Virus record (IMG/VR): IMGVR_UViG_3300031576_000032
Location: 1-64,000 of that record
From: a virus
Strand: one strand, 5' to 3'
Length of the DNA stretch: 64,000 bases
Every line of letters starts with the position of its first letter. Positions within the stretch are counted from its first letter, which is position 1. This document shows positions 8,257-16,718 of the stretch, one piece after another. The notes beneath the pieces are model-generated. The model saw nothing but the letters and a program-made list of their open reading frames with translations. It searched no databases and was not told where the DNA came from. The position numbers and the translations under genes are program-made.

Positions 8257-8981
8257 AATATGTTCCTCCCTTCGAGGTCCTTCGCGAACGCGTGAAGCGA
8301 TCCGATGAAATGGACGAACCGCGACGGCGTCGCATTGATTTCCGATGCGACGTGTTGAAGAAGCCGAGTCGTCAGGTAAACATCCGATGCGAAGAACTTC
8401 ATGAAATCGCACGACCTTTGGTTGTAGATCAATGTCAGGTTCCCGTTCCGGAGGACGAATTGGTACGATATCGAGCACGGCACCCGGTCGCGCCCGCCCC
8501 AGTTCATCATGTCTTGGTGGACGTCGTACATCGTCATAATCGCTTGCCGGGTCGTCGGACGACGTTTCAACTCGTCGATGACGTACGGAAGTTGCGCTTG
8601 CCATCTCTCTCCGTACGAGTAAGAGAACTTCCCGTCCCGAATAAACTTTCCCCATTTCCCTGAGTCGAGTTTCCAGGATTCCCCAGGATTCAATGGTCCC
8701 CGGGGACCAGCGTTTTCCCGAGTTCCAAGGAGCCGTTCGACCTCTTCCCGTTTTGCCCATTCAACGTTCCCGTTCAGATACTTCATCATCTGCTCAAGCC
8801 GGACGTTATCAAACGAGGCCGTCAAGGAGTAAGCGTAACCTGTCAGTTCGATCGCTCGGTACCCGGGATCGTCCCCAACGAATTTGTCTTGCACGGTCTC
8901 GGTGTGGTACCGGACACCCATTTCAAACAGGTCCCGCTCGACCTCCTTCACCATCTCGACGGGGTTCTGGTAGATCCTCAT
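8253..8981 (-). CDS. ThyA-fold pyrimidine hydroxymethylase/methylase, dCMP type suspected
   Basis: This 242-residue protein has the thymidylate synthase core: GGRDRVPCS with nucleophile Cys169, YNQRSCD with phosphate-binding Arg189, and SLHAF with His230. At the position that aligns with the dUMP-reading Asn of ThyA (E. coli Asn177) it has Asp200 (FFASDVYL). T4 dCMP hydroxymethylase carries Asp there, and that change is known to favour dCMP. The likely reaction is therefore C5 hydroxymethylation or methylation of dCMP with a folate cofactor. The Glu58 equivalent is unclear (Gln or a shifted Glu). Ordinary thymidylate synthase remains possible. Confidence 0.75.
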   Translation of the reverse strand: MRIYQNPVEMVKEVERDLFEMGVRYHTETVQDKFVGDDPGYRAIELTGYAYSLTASFDNVRLEQMMKYLNGNVEWAKREEVERLLGTRENAGPRGPLNPGESWKLDSGKWGKFIRDGKFSYSYGERWQAQLPYVIDELKRRPTTRQAIMTMYDVHQDMMNWGGRDRVPCSISYQFVLRNGNLTLIYNQRSCDFMKFFASDVYLTTRLLQHVASEINATPSRFVHFIGSLHAFAKDLEGRNIF

Positions 8982-9865
8982 CGCGTCGCCTTGTCCTTCC
9001 GGAACACGAGGATCGTCTGGTACAGCGGCGGCTTCTTCCCCGTCTTCTTCTCGTACGTGTTGAGGAACATCGTCGTTGGGTAATGTCTCAAGATCGCCGT
9101 TCCCTCGTGCGTAAGCCCGAGTTCGGTTAGGAGATCCCCGATCTTCACGTGAAGAAGAAACGGCTCGCCCTTACGCATCATATCCTTGACAGAGACGACG
9201 AACCGGCCGTTCTTCTTCATCCGGGCGATGCACTTCTGGTAAATGTCTCGGATCGCGGCCCAGTACGCGTCGTTCTCCCGAAGGAGGCCGAGGTTCGCAT
9301 ACCGTTTGTCGTACCTCATCTCCTTCGGTTGTTTCTTCATATCTTTTTCGGCATATCCGAAGAAGCTCTCTCGGACGTCCCCTGAGTACGGCGGGTTGTT
9401 GACGACGAGCGAGAACCGAGGAAGATCCGCGATCACCGACTCGATCTCTCGGGCGTCTCGGTGAACGACCCGGAACTTCGCGCCATTCGAGACCGCGGCG
9501 GCGCGGGCGAGGTTCGCTTCGACGACGTCGAAGAACTCGATCTCACACCCCGCCGCGTTCCGGCCCATCCGGAGCGCCTCGACGGGAGTCGTTCCCGCCC
9601 CGACCATCGGATCGAGGACCCAGTCGTTCTTTTTCGTAAACGTCTGGATCGCCCACCGAGCGACATGGAGCGGCGTCTTCGCCGGATGCTTCTTTTCGAT
9701 CGGATCGTAAAACGATTTCCTCTCGAGCCGGGAGTAGTTCCGTCCGTCAGGACGAATCAGCTCCCCGAGAAACGGCTTCGAGTATTTGCTAACGCCGACG
9801 TAGTCCGTCGGCATATTCGGTCCGGCGTTCAATAACTGGACCGGTTCGATCTCGTTCTTGTCCAT
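8978..9865 (-). CDS. DNA amino-methyltransferase (N6-adenine or N4-cytosine)
   Basis: A 295-residue SAM-dependent methyltransferase. Motif I is VLDPMVGAGTT (near residue 82), followed by an acidic residue in GCEIEFFD, and the catalytic motif is NNPPYSG (near 156), in the order seen in the gamma/zeta classes. NPPY favours N6-adenine, while the DPMVGAGTT element resembles the N4/N6 family (PF01555). No partner nuclease is adjacent, so it probably protects phage DNA from restriction. ATGA overlap with the next gene. Confidence 0.85.
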   Translation of the reverse strand: MDKNEIEPVQLLNAGPNMPTDYVGVSKYSKPFLGELIRPDGRNYSRLERKSFYDPIEKKHPAKTPLHVARWAIQTFTKKNDWVLDPMVGAGTTPVEALRMGRNAAGCEIEFFDVVEANLARAAAVSNGAKFRVVHRDAREIESVIADLPRFSLVVNNPPYSGDVRESFFGYAEKDMKKQPKEMRYDKRYANLGLLRENDAYWAAIRDIYQKCIARMKKNGRFVVSVKDMMRKGEPFLLHVKIGDLLTELGLTHEGTAILRHYPTTMFLNTYEKKTGKKPPLYQTILVFRKDKATR

Positions 9866-9877
9866 CCGCTCCCTCCC

Positions 9878-11398
9878 TTAAAAGTTCGACAACACCTTTC
9901 CCGACGGGACCGACGGGACCGACGGGACCGACGGAACGATCGGCGCGGGTTTCACATCTCTCGGCTTCGGTTGTGGTTTCTTCGGTTCAGCCGGAACTGG
10001 CGGAGTCTCCAGGGGGACCTTTCTCGGTCGTCCCCGGCCGCGCTTAGGAATCGACTGGAACTCCGCGACGGACACCGCGGCGCGTTCGACCTTCGGCCTC
10101 CGTTCTTTCTTCGGCTTAGGCGGTTTGTACGTCGGATCGATCGCGTTATCCCAACGCGTCAAGTCCTCGGGTTCGACTCTCATCGGCAGGTGGCACCGAA
10201 ATAGCATCGTGCACTCTTCGCACGCTTTCGGTTGATTCGAGTACCCGACGTTTTCGCAGTACCACTGTTTCGCGTCGTCGACATATCGGTCGGGCGGCAA
10301 AAATCGATGTCCCGACGACTCGAACTTCACACCGTTGATATGAGCGGCGATCTGTTTTGCGATGTACGCGTTGAACTGGACGGGCATCGCTTTCCCCGTC
10401 TGCTTTACGATCGTCGCATCTTTCGTGTGGTTCCATTCGCCTTTCTCGTTCAGGATCGTCCCGTAGAAGATGAAGTCGTCGGGGAACCCCTGGATTCTCG
10501 CGCGCTCGCGGATCGTATACGGAAGGCACCGCTCCCCGTGGATCGCCGGAGCGCCCCCGGTTAGGACCGCCGCGTGCCCGTCCCAGTGATTCCGGTATGT
10601 CCCGATCCGTTTCTTGTAGGACCCGTCTGCCGTCTGGTACGGAAGGACCGTCCCGGGACGGCCGTCCTTAAAGAACTTCTGGACCTCGCGCCACGTCGCC
10701 TTCTCCCCGCGTTTCGAAAAATGCATCGCTCGGTCACATCGTCCATCGAGGACGTGAGGGTCATGATTCGGAATCGAATGGCTCCCCTTCTTTTGGGGAT
10801 CGGGGAGATCCCCGATAAGAGTCTGGACCGTTTCCTTGTTGTCATACTCCCCGGGCCGAAACGCGAACTTCTCCTTCTTCAGCGCCCCGATCAGGAAGAA
10901 CCGCTTTCGAAACCGTTGGACGTTTCCGTAATGAAAGTTCGACACCCACTCAGGGAACAGATCGTACTCCGGAAGAAGCGACGCATACTTCTCCATCGAG
11001 AACGCGATGAACGATTTCGGAAGATCGTCCATCACGAAAAACCTCGGCTTCACCCGCGCGACGAGATCGACGAACAAAGGAATGTCCCCGGGGTCGTCGC
11101 CACGGTTCGAATTCATTCCATCGAGTTGCGAAAAGTTCCCGCACTCTGGGTGTCCGAAAGCAACGTCGATCGTCGGTAACGCCGGGGCCTCCTCGATCGA
11201 ATGGACAAAGAACGCCCCCGGGAAGTTCTCAAGAAACGTATTCTTCCCGTCCTTGTCTTTCTTGTGGTAGTACTTCCGCCACTCGATATTTCCGAGGACC
11301 TCGAAACCCCCCATCCGCGCTCCGACTAACATTGAACCGATCCCGCACGTTAACCCAACCGCCTTCAACTTCTCAATACTCGGCGGTTTCCTCGGCAT
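9878..11398 (-). CDS. C5-cytosine DNA methyltransferase-like protein with AT-hook tail
   Basis: 506 residues. The N-terminal 350 contain C5-methyltransferase motifs: I (GLTCGIGSM), IV (GHPECGNFS, Cys86), VIII (VQRFRKRFFLIG), IX/X (ERARIQGFPDDF, GKAMPVQFNAYIA). The motif VI ENV is replaced by DDL (124-126), which is unusual because that Glu stabilises the flipped cytosine. The tail holds four cysteines (YC...ACEEC...RC), an AT-hook (RGRGRPRK) and a C-terminal VPS repeat encoded by near-identical gaccgacgg units. It may methylate or otherwise modify cytosine; the DDL change makes the exact activity uncertain. Confidence 0.85.
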   Translation of the reverse strand: MPRKPPSIEKLKAVGLTCGIGSMLVGARMGGFEVLGNIEWRKYYHKKDKDGKNTFLENFPGAFFVHSIEEAPALPTIDVAFGHPECGNFSQLDGMNSNRGDDPGDIPLFVDLVARVKPRFFVMDDLPKSFIAFSMEKYASLLPEYDLFPEWVSNFHYGNVQRFRKRFFLIGALKKEKFAFRPGEYDNKETVQTLIGDLPDPQKKGSHSIPNHDPHVLDGRCDRAMHFSKRGEKATWREVQKFFKDGRPGTVLPYQTADGSYKKRIGTYRNHWDGHAAVLTGGAPAIHGERCLPYTIRERARIQGFPDDFIFYGTILNEKGEWNHTKDATIVKQTGKAMPVQFNAYIAKQIAAHINGVKFESSGHRFLPPDRYVDDAKQWYCENVGYSNQPKACEECTMLFRCHLPMRVEPEDLTRWDNAIDPTYKPPKPKKERRPKVERAAVSVAEFQSIPKRGRGRPRKVPLETPPVPAEPKKPQPKPRDVKPAPIVPSVPSVPSVPSGKVLSNF

Positions 11399-12042
11399 TA
11401 GTACTCGCTCCGTTGCCGGAACCTATTGACTTCGGACTTCTTGAAGTACAACTCGAACACGGCATCCGCAGACATCCCGACGGTCCAAGACAGAAGACCA
11501 AGTCGCCCGACTGACTGGACGACGAGATCCTCAAACTTGTCTACGTCGGTTGAAACGTGCGACTGTTTCCACGGTTTATTCTTCAAGCAGTTCATCGCGA
11601 GGCCGAGGGTTTCGACGACCTTCCACGCAGAAAACATCACGACCGTTTCGCTATCCAACCCGGTATTTTTCCCCGGAATAATGATATCGAGACGATCTTT
11701 TCCGAGGTTATCGTCGACAACGTCGGCCGGGCCGAGTCCGATCTCGATCACGAGTTCGACGAGAAAATGCCAGGCGTCGGCGACTTCCTCCTTACAGTGG
11801 ACGGGATCAGCCATCGACTCAATCGCTTCGGCGAGTTCCTCAGTTACTCGCCAGGCCAGATCTTTCAGGAAGTATTGGCATTTCGGGTCGTCGATATGAA
11901 ACGTCGCGGGTAGAATCCCCCGACCGATCCCGGCTTTTCCCTCGATCTCGCTGTACTTCTTCGACAATTCCCGCTGCCGGTCGAAAATCATCTCGAGCCG
12001 GTCGCCTGTCGGCTCGGGGGCGGTCGCGTCGTTCACGTTCAT
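11398..12042 (-). CDS. All-alpha dCTPase/dUTPase (MazG-like NTP pyrophosphohydrolase)
   Basis: 214 residues with the helical NTP-pyrophosphatase signature of dimeric dUTPase/dCTPase proteins: FDRQRELSKKY, then EELAEAIE and KEEVADAWHFLVEL (EExxE...ExxD metal site). It hydrolyses dUTP and possibly dCTP to monophosphates, supplying dUMP/dCMP to the deaminase and the ThyA-fold enzyme and keeping unwanted bases out of phage DNA. The ATG at 12042 overlaps the asparagine synthetase stop (ATGA); its TAA overlaps the methyltransferase ATG (TAATG). Confidence 0.8.
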   Translation of the reverse strand: MNVNDATAPEPTGDRLEMIFDRQRELSKKYSEIEGKAGIGRGILPATFHIDDPKCQYFLKDLAWRVTEELAEAIESMADPVHCKEEVADAWHFLVELVIEIGLGPADVVDDNLGKDRLDIIIPGKNTGLDSETVVMFSAWKVVETLGLAMNCLKNKPWKQSHVSTDVDKFEDLVVQSVGRLGLLSWTVGMSADAVFELYFKKSEVNRFRQRSEY

Positions 12043-13406
12043 GTCGCGTAGGCCTTTCTGAAGGCGTCGATACACGCCATTCGCCACTCGATCTTCTTCT
12101 CCCCCCTGGACCCTTCGATCTTCAGGGGAACCTTCTCACGATGTAGAATAGAAAGTGGAACGATGTCCGCGAACGCTTCCTTCAATACTTCTTTGTGTTT
12201 CCTGCGTTCCCACGGGAGCGCGAGCGCGTAGTTCACGATCGGAAGGGCGAGGAACGGGCACCGGAGTTCGACCATCGAGAACATCATCGTCCGGTCAAGC
12301 CGGGGGAGGTGGTAGTGGATCAACTCGTGAAACACGTCGGACTTTTGCGAGTCATACTCGGCCGTGCGACGGTATCCTCCGAACAACTCGTCGGCCCCGT
12401 CCCCGGAAAGGACGACGTCAACCCCGGATTCTCGAACGGCCTTTCCTAGGTCGATTTGGGCCATCACCGAGCCGAGATCGACGGGGCACTGGTGGATTTG
12501 AACCGCGACTTCTTTTTCGATCTCGACTGGTCGGTTGATCGCGATCATCTCGATTTCGCTTCCGGGGAACCGAAAGTCCAGATGTTTTAGGAAGTCGGCT
12601 TCGTCGTTCTCAACATGAAAGACTTTGAAGTCGGTCCGGACCTTCTTCATCATCTCGAAAACGATCGTTGAGTCGAGTCCGCCGGAAAGAAGAACCCCGA
12701 CCGGAACATCCGACACCATTCGATTTCGGACAGACTCCTCGACGGCCGCACGAAGGTCCGTTCCAGTTGGGTATAACCCAAGTCCATACTGGTACGATTC
12801 CTTAAGCCGTCCGAACTCATCGTAGACTAGGATCGATCCAGGCGCAATCGAATGGATCTCGTTCCAGGGAGTCGACCGATCGTAACAATATCCGAACCGC
12901 GCGACCCCGCCGAGGTACGTTTCGTTCAACGTCGACGGCCCGGCCTCGAGCAAAGGATCGATCTCGGACGATATCGCAAGCGCCGGAAGCGTTCGGTAGT
13001 AAAGCGGCTTCTTCGCGAGCGGATCGGTCACGACCGTAACGGTCTTCTTCGACGTGTCAATGAATACAAACGACCAGAACCCGTCGAACCCGGCAAGACA
13101 TTTCGGTCCAAACTTCTCCCACATCGCGAGGACGACGGCGAGGTCGTTCTTCGCCGCCGGGTCATACTTTCGGAAGTTGAACACTTCCCCGACCATCAAC
13201 CCATACAGGTTCTTCGTACCGTGACGCATCGGCTGGTCGAACGTCTCGCTCAGCCCTTGAATCGGGAGCCGGGCGTGCGAGACGTATACGAGACCCGGTT
13301 GGAAGAACCTCGCGGTCGTCGTCCGTTTCCCCCGGTGCTCCAACTTTGCGGCCATCCTTTCGATGACGGATTTGTCTTTCCCAAAATAGACGTTAATCCC
13401 GCACAT
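12039..13406 (-). CDS. asnB: Asparagine synthetase-like glutamine amidotransferase
   Basis: 455 residues with the class II amidotransferase/synthetase plan of AsnB. Cys2 is exposed after Met removal (MCGIN); RLPIQGLS and GEVFNFRKY match glutaminase-site regions; the synthetase domain has LLSGGLDST (ATP pyrophosphatase loop) and LSGDGADELFGGY. It is shorter than bacterial AsnB (about 550). It could make asparagine, or transfer ammonia to an activated carboxylate on a base or other small molecule. Its place inside the nucleotide/base-modification operon (14-bp overlap with the kinase, ATGA with the dCTPase) makes a specialised role plausible. Confidence 0.85.
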   Translation of the reverse strand: MCGINVYFGKDKSVIERMAAKLEHRGKRTTTARFFQPGLVYVSHARLPIQGLSETFDQPMRHGTKNLYGLMVGEVFNFRKYDPAAKNDLAVVLAMWEKFGPKCLAGFDGFWSFVFIDTSKKTVTVVTDPLAKKPLYYRTLPALAISSEIDPLLEAGPSTLNETYLGGVARFGYCYDRSTPWNEIHSIAPGSILVYDEFGRLKESYQYGLGLYPTGTDLRAAVEESVRNRMVSDVPVGVLLSGGLDSTIVFEMMKKVRTDFKVFHVENDEADFLKHLDFRFPGSEIEMIAINRPVEIEKEVAVQIHQCPVDLGSVMAQIDLGKAVRESGVDVVLSGDGADELFGGYRRTAEYDSQKSDVFHELIHYHLPRLDRTMMFSMVELRCPFLALPIVNYALALPWERRKHKEVLKEAFADIVPLSILHREKVPLKIEGSRGEKKIEWRMACIDAFRKAYAT

Positions 13407-13881
13407 AACCCAGAACCGTCATCCCTCTCCTCTTCAGGTTCTCGATCACGACGTCATATCTCATCGCGATTCGGACGATCTTATCCGACACGACTTGAAC
13501 GTGATTGTCTGGTTTGTAGCCTTTTTCGGACGACAGCCGCGCAAGCTTCTCACGAGCGTGAGCAATTAACGTATCGACCGACGGCCGGCAGTACACGACG
13601 AAGAACCCTTTCTCAACGAACCGCCGGGCCGTGTCGTCGATCTCTGATTGCTCGACAAGAAGTCCGTTCCGGACGACCGATCCGTACACTTGTTCGGAGA
13701 TGAACGACGCCCGGTCAAGGACTTTCCCGTACCCCCGGAACTGCGTCGCGAACCGACCACGAAGGTCCTCCGCGTCCTTAGGCGGACCTCCGGCGTGGAT
13801 AATCTCGAGCCCGTGCTTACCGGCGAGGATCTTCGCGATAGTTGATTTCCCGGCCCCGTCGGGGCCTTCGATTATGATCAA
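13393..13881 (-). CDS. Deoxynucleoside monophosphate kinase (thymidylate kinase-like)
   Basis: A P-loop kinase of 162 residues with GPDGAGKST at 6-14, LDRASFISEQVY as the DR-containing nucleobase/phosphate segment, and an Arg-containing lid region. It resembles thymidylate kinases and phage dNMP kinases, which return (modified) dNMP to dNDP. It starts at TTG with a good ribosome site (aaggag). Genomic pairing with the dCMP-type ThyA enzyme suggests it may phosphorylate the modified monophosphate. Confidence 0.75.
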   Translation of the reverse strand: MIIIEGPDGAGKSTIAKILAGKHGLEIIHAGGPPKDAEDLRGRFATQFRGYGKVLDRASFISEQVYGSVVRNGLLVEQSEIDDTARRFVEKGFFVVYCRPSVDTLIAHAREKLARLSSEKGYKPDNHVQVVSDKIVRIAMRYDVVIENLKRRGMTVLGYVRD

Positions 13882-13951
13882 TAGTTTCTCCTTCCTTCAG
13901 TATCCGGGGGGCCGGCCCTTCGCAACTCGACCGGCCCCCGATCCGGACGCG

Positions 13952-14776
13952 TTAGTCGACGCGGGTGTACTTCCCGGACTCCTTGTCCCACGTCGTGTTG
14001 AGGTACTTGTCGCCCTTCGAACGCTTCTTCGTCCGAAGAATCGACATCGCCGTGTGGACGTTCGCCTCGTCCCAACCCGTCAACTTGCAAAGTTCCTCCC
14101 GCGTCCCGGTCTTCCGCGTCTTGAAGAAGTCACGGATCATCTGATACCGCGACGGCCCGCCCTCTTTCACCGCGGTTTTCTTCGCGGCCGGAACCGACTT
14201 CGTCGCAGCTTCCTTAGACTTCTTTCTGTTCGCCTTCTTCTCGTCTCCCATTTCATCTCCTTCGCCGGATTTCTCCAACGTGTGTGGGCCGCGGGTCCCT
14301 GCAACCGCGATCCGTGCGCCAAGGCTATCCGACTTTCCAGGGAAAATCTTTTTGCAATCAAAGCAGTAACACTGAATCAACGGAAACGTCGATGTCGGAA
14401 CCCGAGCGGCGGTGTTTTTCCCATCGCAGTCGGGACACGGAACCTTTCCCTTGTGATGAACGAACTTCTCGACTCGATTCGACGTCACCTTTTCCGACGG
14501 GGGAGCCGCGACGCGCGACTCGTTTCCTTTCTCGGTCAACGAGTACATGAACCGTTTCCCGTCGACGTTCTTCTCCTCCGCCTTAAGAAACCCGAGCGCG
14601 ACGAGAATCCGGACCTCGTCCCAGACCTTGTCCGAGTTCGTCGAGATTTCTTCCATCACGGTCGCGACGACTTCGTCAATCCGGACCTCGCCTTTTCTTG
14701 GGAGCACCCTAAGGATCGCGTCGCGAAGCGTCCGACGTTCGGGGCCGATGTCTACTGGCTTAACGGGTTCATCCAT
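13952..14776 (-). CDS. Three-domain DNA-binding protein (winged helices and zinc finger)
   Basis: 274 residues. Residues 15-75 look like a winged helix (LRDAILRVLPRKGEVRIDEV...), residues 113-143 contain CPDC...CYCFDC, a four-Cys zinc site, a Lys/Ala-rich linker follows, and the last 65 residues form another winged-helix-like domain (SRYQMIRDFFKTRKT...GWDEANVHTAMSILRTKKRSKG). That last domain is related to the proteins at 35122-35508 and 38088-38450. A transcription regulator or DNA-architecture protein is likely. It is the first gene behind promoter P2. Confidence 0.7.
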   Translation of the reverse strand: MDEPVKPVDIGPERRTLRDAILRVLPRKGEVRIDEVVATVMEEISTNSDKVWDEVRILVALGFLKAEEKNVDGKRFMYSLTEKGNESRVAAPPSEKVTSNRVEKFVHHKGKVPCPDCDGKNTAARVPTSTFPLIQCYCFDCKKIFPGKSDSLGARIAVAGTRGPHTLEKSGEGDEMGDEKKANRKKSKEAATKSVPAAKKTAVKEGGPSRYQMIRDFFKTRKTGTREELCKLTGWDEANVHTAMSILRTKKRSKGDKYLNTTWDKESGKYTRVD

Positions 14777-14841
14777 CGCATCCTCCTCGATTCCGGAATC
14801 CGCCGAAGAAATCCCCGGCCGGTTCCCGATCGCGCCGACGT

Positions 14842-14871
14842 ATCGTAACGGCTATAGTCGCCAAGTGTAAA
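14842..14871 (-). promoter_or_regulatory. Leftward promoter P2
   Basis: Minus-strand -35 TTTACA (14866-14871) and -10 TACGAT (14842-14847) with an 18-bp spacer. It lies in the gap below the UvrD-like helicase gene and should drive 13952-14776 and the nucleotide/polymerase genes beyond. Confidence 0.75.
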
Positions 14872-14897
14872 CATCTTTTTCGGATCTCGACGAATCT

Positions 14898-16358
14898 TTA
14901 TATTCCATAGTATCTATCCGATTGCGCAGACATCAGGAAAAGGTTTTCCCGCGCCCGCGTCGCCCCGACGTAGAATACACGGGCCTCGGCGTCGGGGTTT
15001 CGGATACATCCCTCTTCCGTCCTAGCCGTTTGATCGACCGTTAAAAGTACGTTATCTGCTTCTCCTCCCTTAACGCCATGGATCGTATCGACATGAATCC
15101 TCGGCCTCGTCGTGATCCGCTCCCCGCGCCTAAGGATCGCGACGTAGTACGCGCGCTTTCGCGCCGACATCCCATCGAACGCCTCGTGCCAGATCCTCGG
15201 AGCACGCTCCTGAGTAAAGTCTTCGATCCGGTACATCTTCGCATCGTCGACAGACTTGATCGGCCGTCCGAGGGCCTTCGCGACCTTGTCCGCGTCCGCG
15301 CCCCCGACGTGCTCGCCTTTACGGAGTCCTTCGTAAGACCGGATCGTTCGGATATCCTCGACCGACACCGAAGACCCGTCCCGTGTAGAGTATGGTACCC
15401 CCTGGTATTCGCATTCTTCTTCCAGGGGGGATAAGAAGCACCGGTTCCGCGCGAGAAGGTACCACGATCCAGTTGTTAGGTCGACTTGGCTCGGCGACGC
15501 GACGCGCTCAACTCGGCCGTCGGCGTCGCGTTCTTTCCACTTCTTGTCGTACCGTTTCCCGATCCGAGATGCGATTTCGTTCGCTATTTTCGCGACGGAT
15601 CGAGGGACGCGGCGGGACTCAGGAAGAACTTGTAGATCGTCGACGCCGATTGAAAGAAACTGTGCGACGTCCGCGCCCGACCATTCATAGATCGCCTGGT
15701 CGTCGTCGCCTGCGAAGTAAATCCGTTTCGCGTTTCGGAACGCAACGAATACGACTTTCCATTGCGCGGCGGTAAGGTCCTGCGCTTCGTCGACGATCGC
15801 GACGTCGACGTCTAAGGGATCGTCCTTCCCCGAGAATATCGAAAGCATATCAGCGAAGTCGACGAGCGAATGTGCCTCTTTGTATTTGTCTAGTGTTTCT
15901 TTGAACTGGAGAAGTTCGTACCACGGGACGGGGTCGACGGTCGCCTCCCACGTCTCACGGAGCGATCGGCCCGTCGATCGGGCAAGGTTCTCGAGAAACA
16001 ACATCCGGTCCCCGGCGAGCGCAATATCCCCAGCTTCGGACTCAAGATTCCCCGAAATCCGAATCCCGAGAAGCCGACCGATCGCCCAGATATGGGGCCT
16101 ACCTAGTACTCTATTTCGAGACAGACCGAGCGCCTGGAAACATGTCGAATGAATCGTCCGGAAGTACGGGAGATCGTTATCGACAAGGGACAAGTCCTTC
16201 TTCGCCCGGTCCCGGGCCTCGGTTACTGCTTTCTTCGTGAACGAAACGAACGCAATCCGGTCCGGGTCCGTCCCGTCTCGGATCTCGCGCCGGGCGACGT
16301 CGATCAATGCGTGCGTCTTTCCCGCGCCGGGACCTCCGAGAATCAACGTCCGCTTCAT
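14898..16358 (-). CDS. UvrD/PcrA-like superfamily 1 DNA helicase
   Basis: 486 residues from the ATG at 16358, which overlaps the upstream stop (ATGA). Helicase motifs in order: I GGPGAGKT (8-15), Ia AFVSFTKKAV, II VDEAQDLT, III AGDDDQAIYEWSGA, V DTIHGVKGGEADNVLL, VI VGATRARENLFL. A 3'-5' helicase of the UvrD type, probably part of the phage replication or recombination machinery. Shorter than cellular UvrD (about 720), mainly by reduced 1B/2B insertions. Confidence 0.9.
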   Translation of the reverse strand: MKRTLILGGPGAGKTHALIDVARREIRDGTDPDRIAFVSFTKKAVTEARDRAKKDLSLVDNDLPYFRTIHSTCFQALGLSRNRVLGRPHIWAIGRLLGIRISGNLESEAGDIALAGDRMLFLENLARSTGRSLRETWEATVDPVPWYELLQFKETLDKYKEAHSLVDFADMLSIFSGKDDPLDVDVAIVDEAQDLTAAQWKVVFVAFRNAKRIYFAGDDDQAIYEWSGADVAQFLSIGVDDLQVLPESRRVPRSVAKIANEIASRIGKRYDKKWKERDADGRVERVASPSQVDLTTGSWYLLARNRCFLSPLEEECEYQGVPYSTRDGSSVSVEDIRTIRSYEGLRKGEHVGGADADKVAKALGRPIKSVDDAKMYRIEDFTQERAPRIWHEAFDGMSARKRAYYVAILRRGERITTRPRIHVDTIHGVKGGEADNVLLTVDQTARTEEGCIRNPDAEARVFYVGATRARENLFLMSAQSDRYYGI

Positions 16359-16717
16359 TTTCTCGACTGCCTCGCCCCACAACCACACGATCGACGAACA
16401 AGTATTTGTGGCCGGGTGTAACGCTTCGACTTTCCGCAGTCGCACGACACGATCCAGAGGGGAGGATATTTGTCCCCGTCCCGGCCGACGACGACAAGTT
16501 TCCCGAACCGTTTCCCTACGATATCCTTCATTTTCCTTCGGCCCTTATGCGTTTCGGAGTCGCGCCGATCGACCCCCATAATCGACAGGATCTTGTTGAC
16601 CGTCGAGTGGGAGATCTTGAATTCGATCGCGATCTTTCGGAGGCTAAGGCCGTTCTCGTACATCTTTCGCATCCTCGGCCCGACCTTCGAGTAATCGAGA
16701 ATCCGGTTCCTCCCCAT
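16355..16717 (-). CDS. HTH protein with C-terminal zinc domain, homing-endonuclease-associated type
   Basis: 120 residues from an ATG just after the primase stop, with aaggagg about ten bases upstream. An N-terminal helix-turn-helix (LSLRKIAIEFKISHSTVNKIL) is followed by the pattern VGKRFGKLVVVGRDG...WIVSCDCGKSKR...SCGC, known from the N-terminal part of phage HNH/AP2 homing endonucleases. No HNH nuclease is present, so it is either a regulator or a remnant of a homing element. Confidence 0.65.
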   Translation of the reverse strand: MGRNRILDYSKVGPRMRKMYENGLSLRKIAIEFKISHSTVNKILSIMGVDRRDSETHKGRRKMKDIVGKRFGKLVVVGRDGDKYPPLWIVSCDCGKSKRYTRPQILVRRSCGCGARQSRK

Positions 16718-16718
16718 T

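Noticed and set aside
8253-8981. Plain thymidylate synthase call
   Set aside because: Not excluded, but Asp in place of the uracil-reading Asn and the gene context make a dCMP-type enzyme the better working label.
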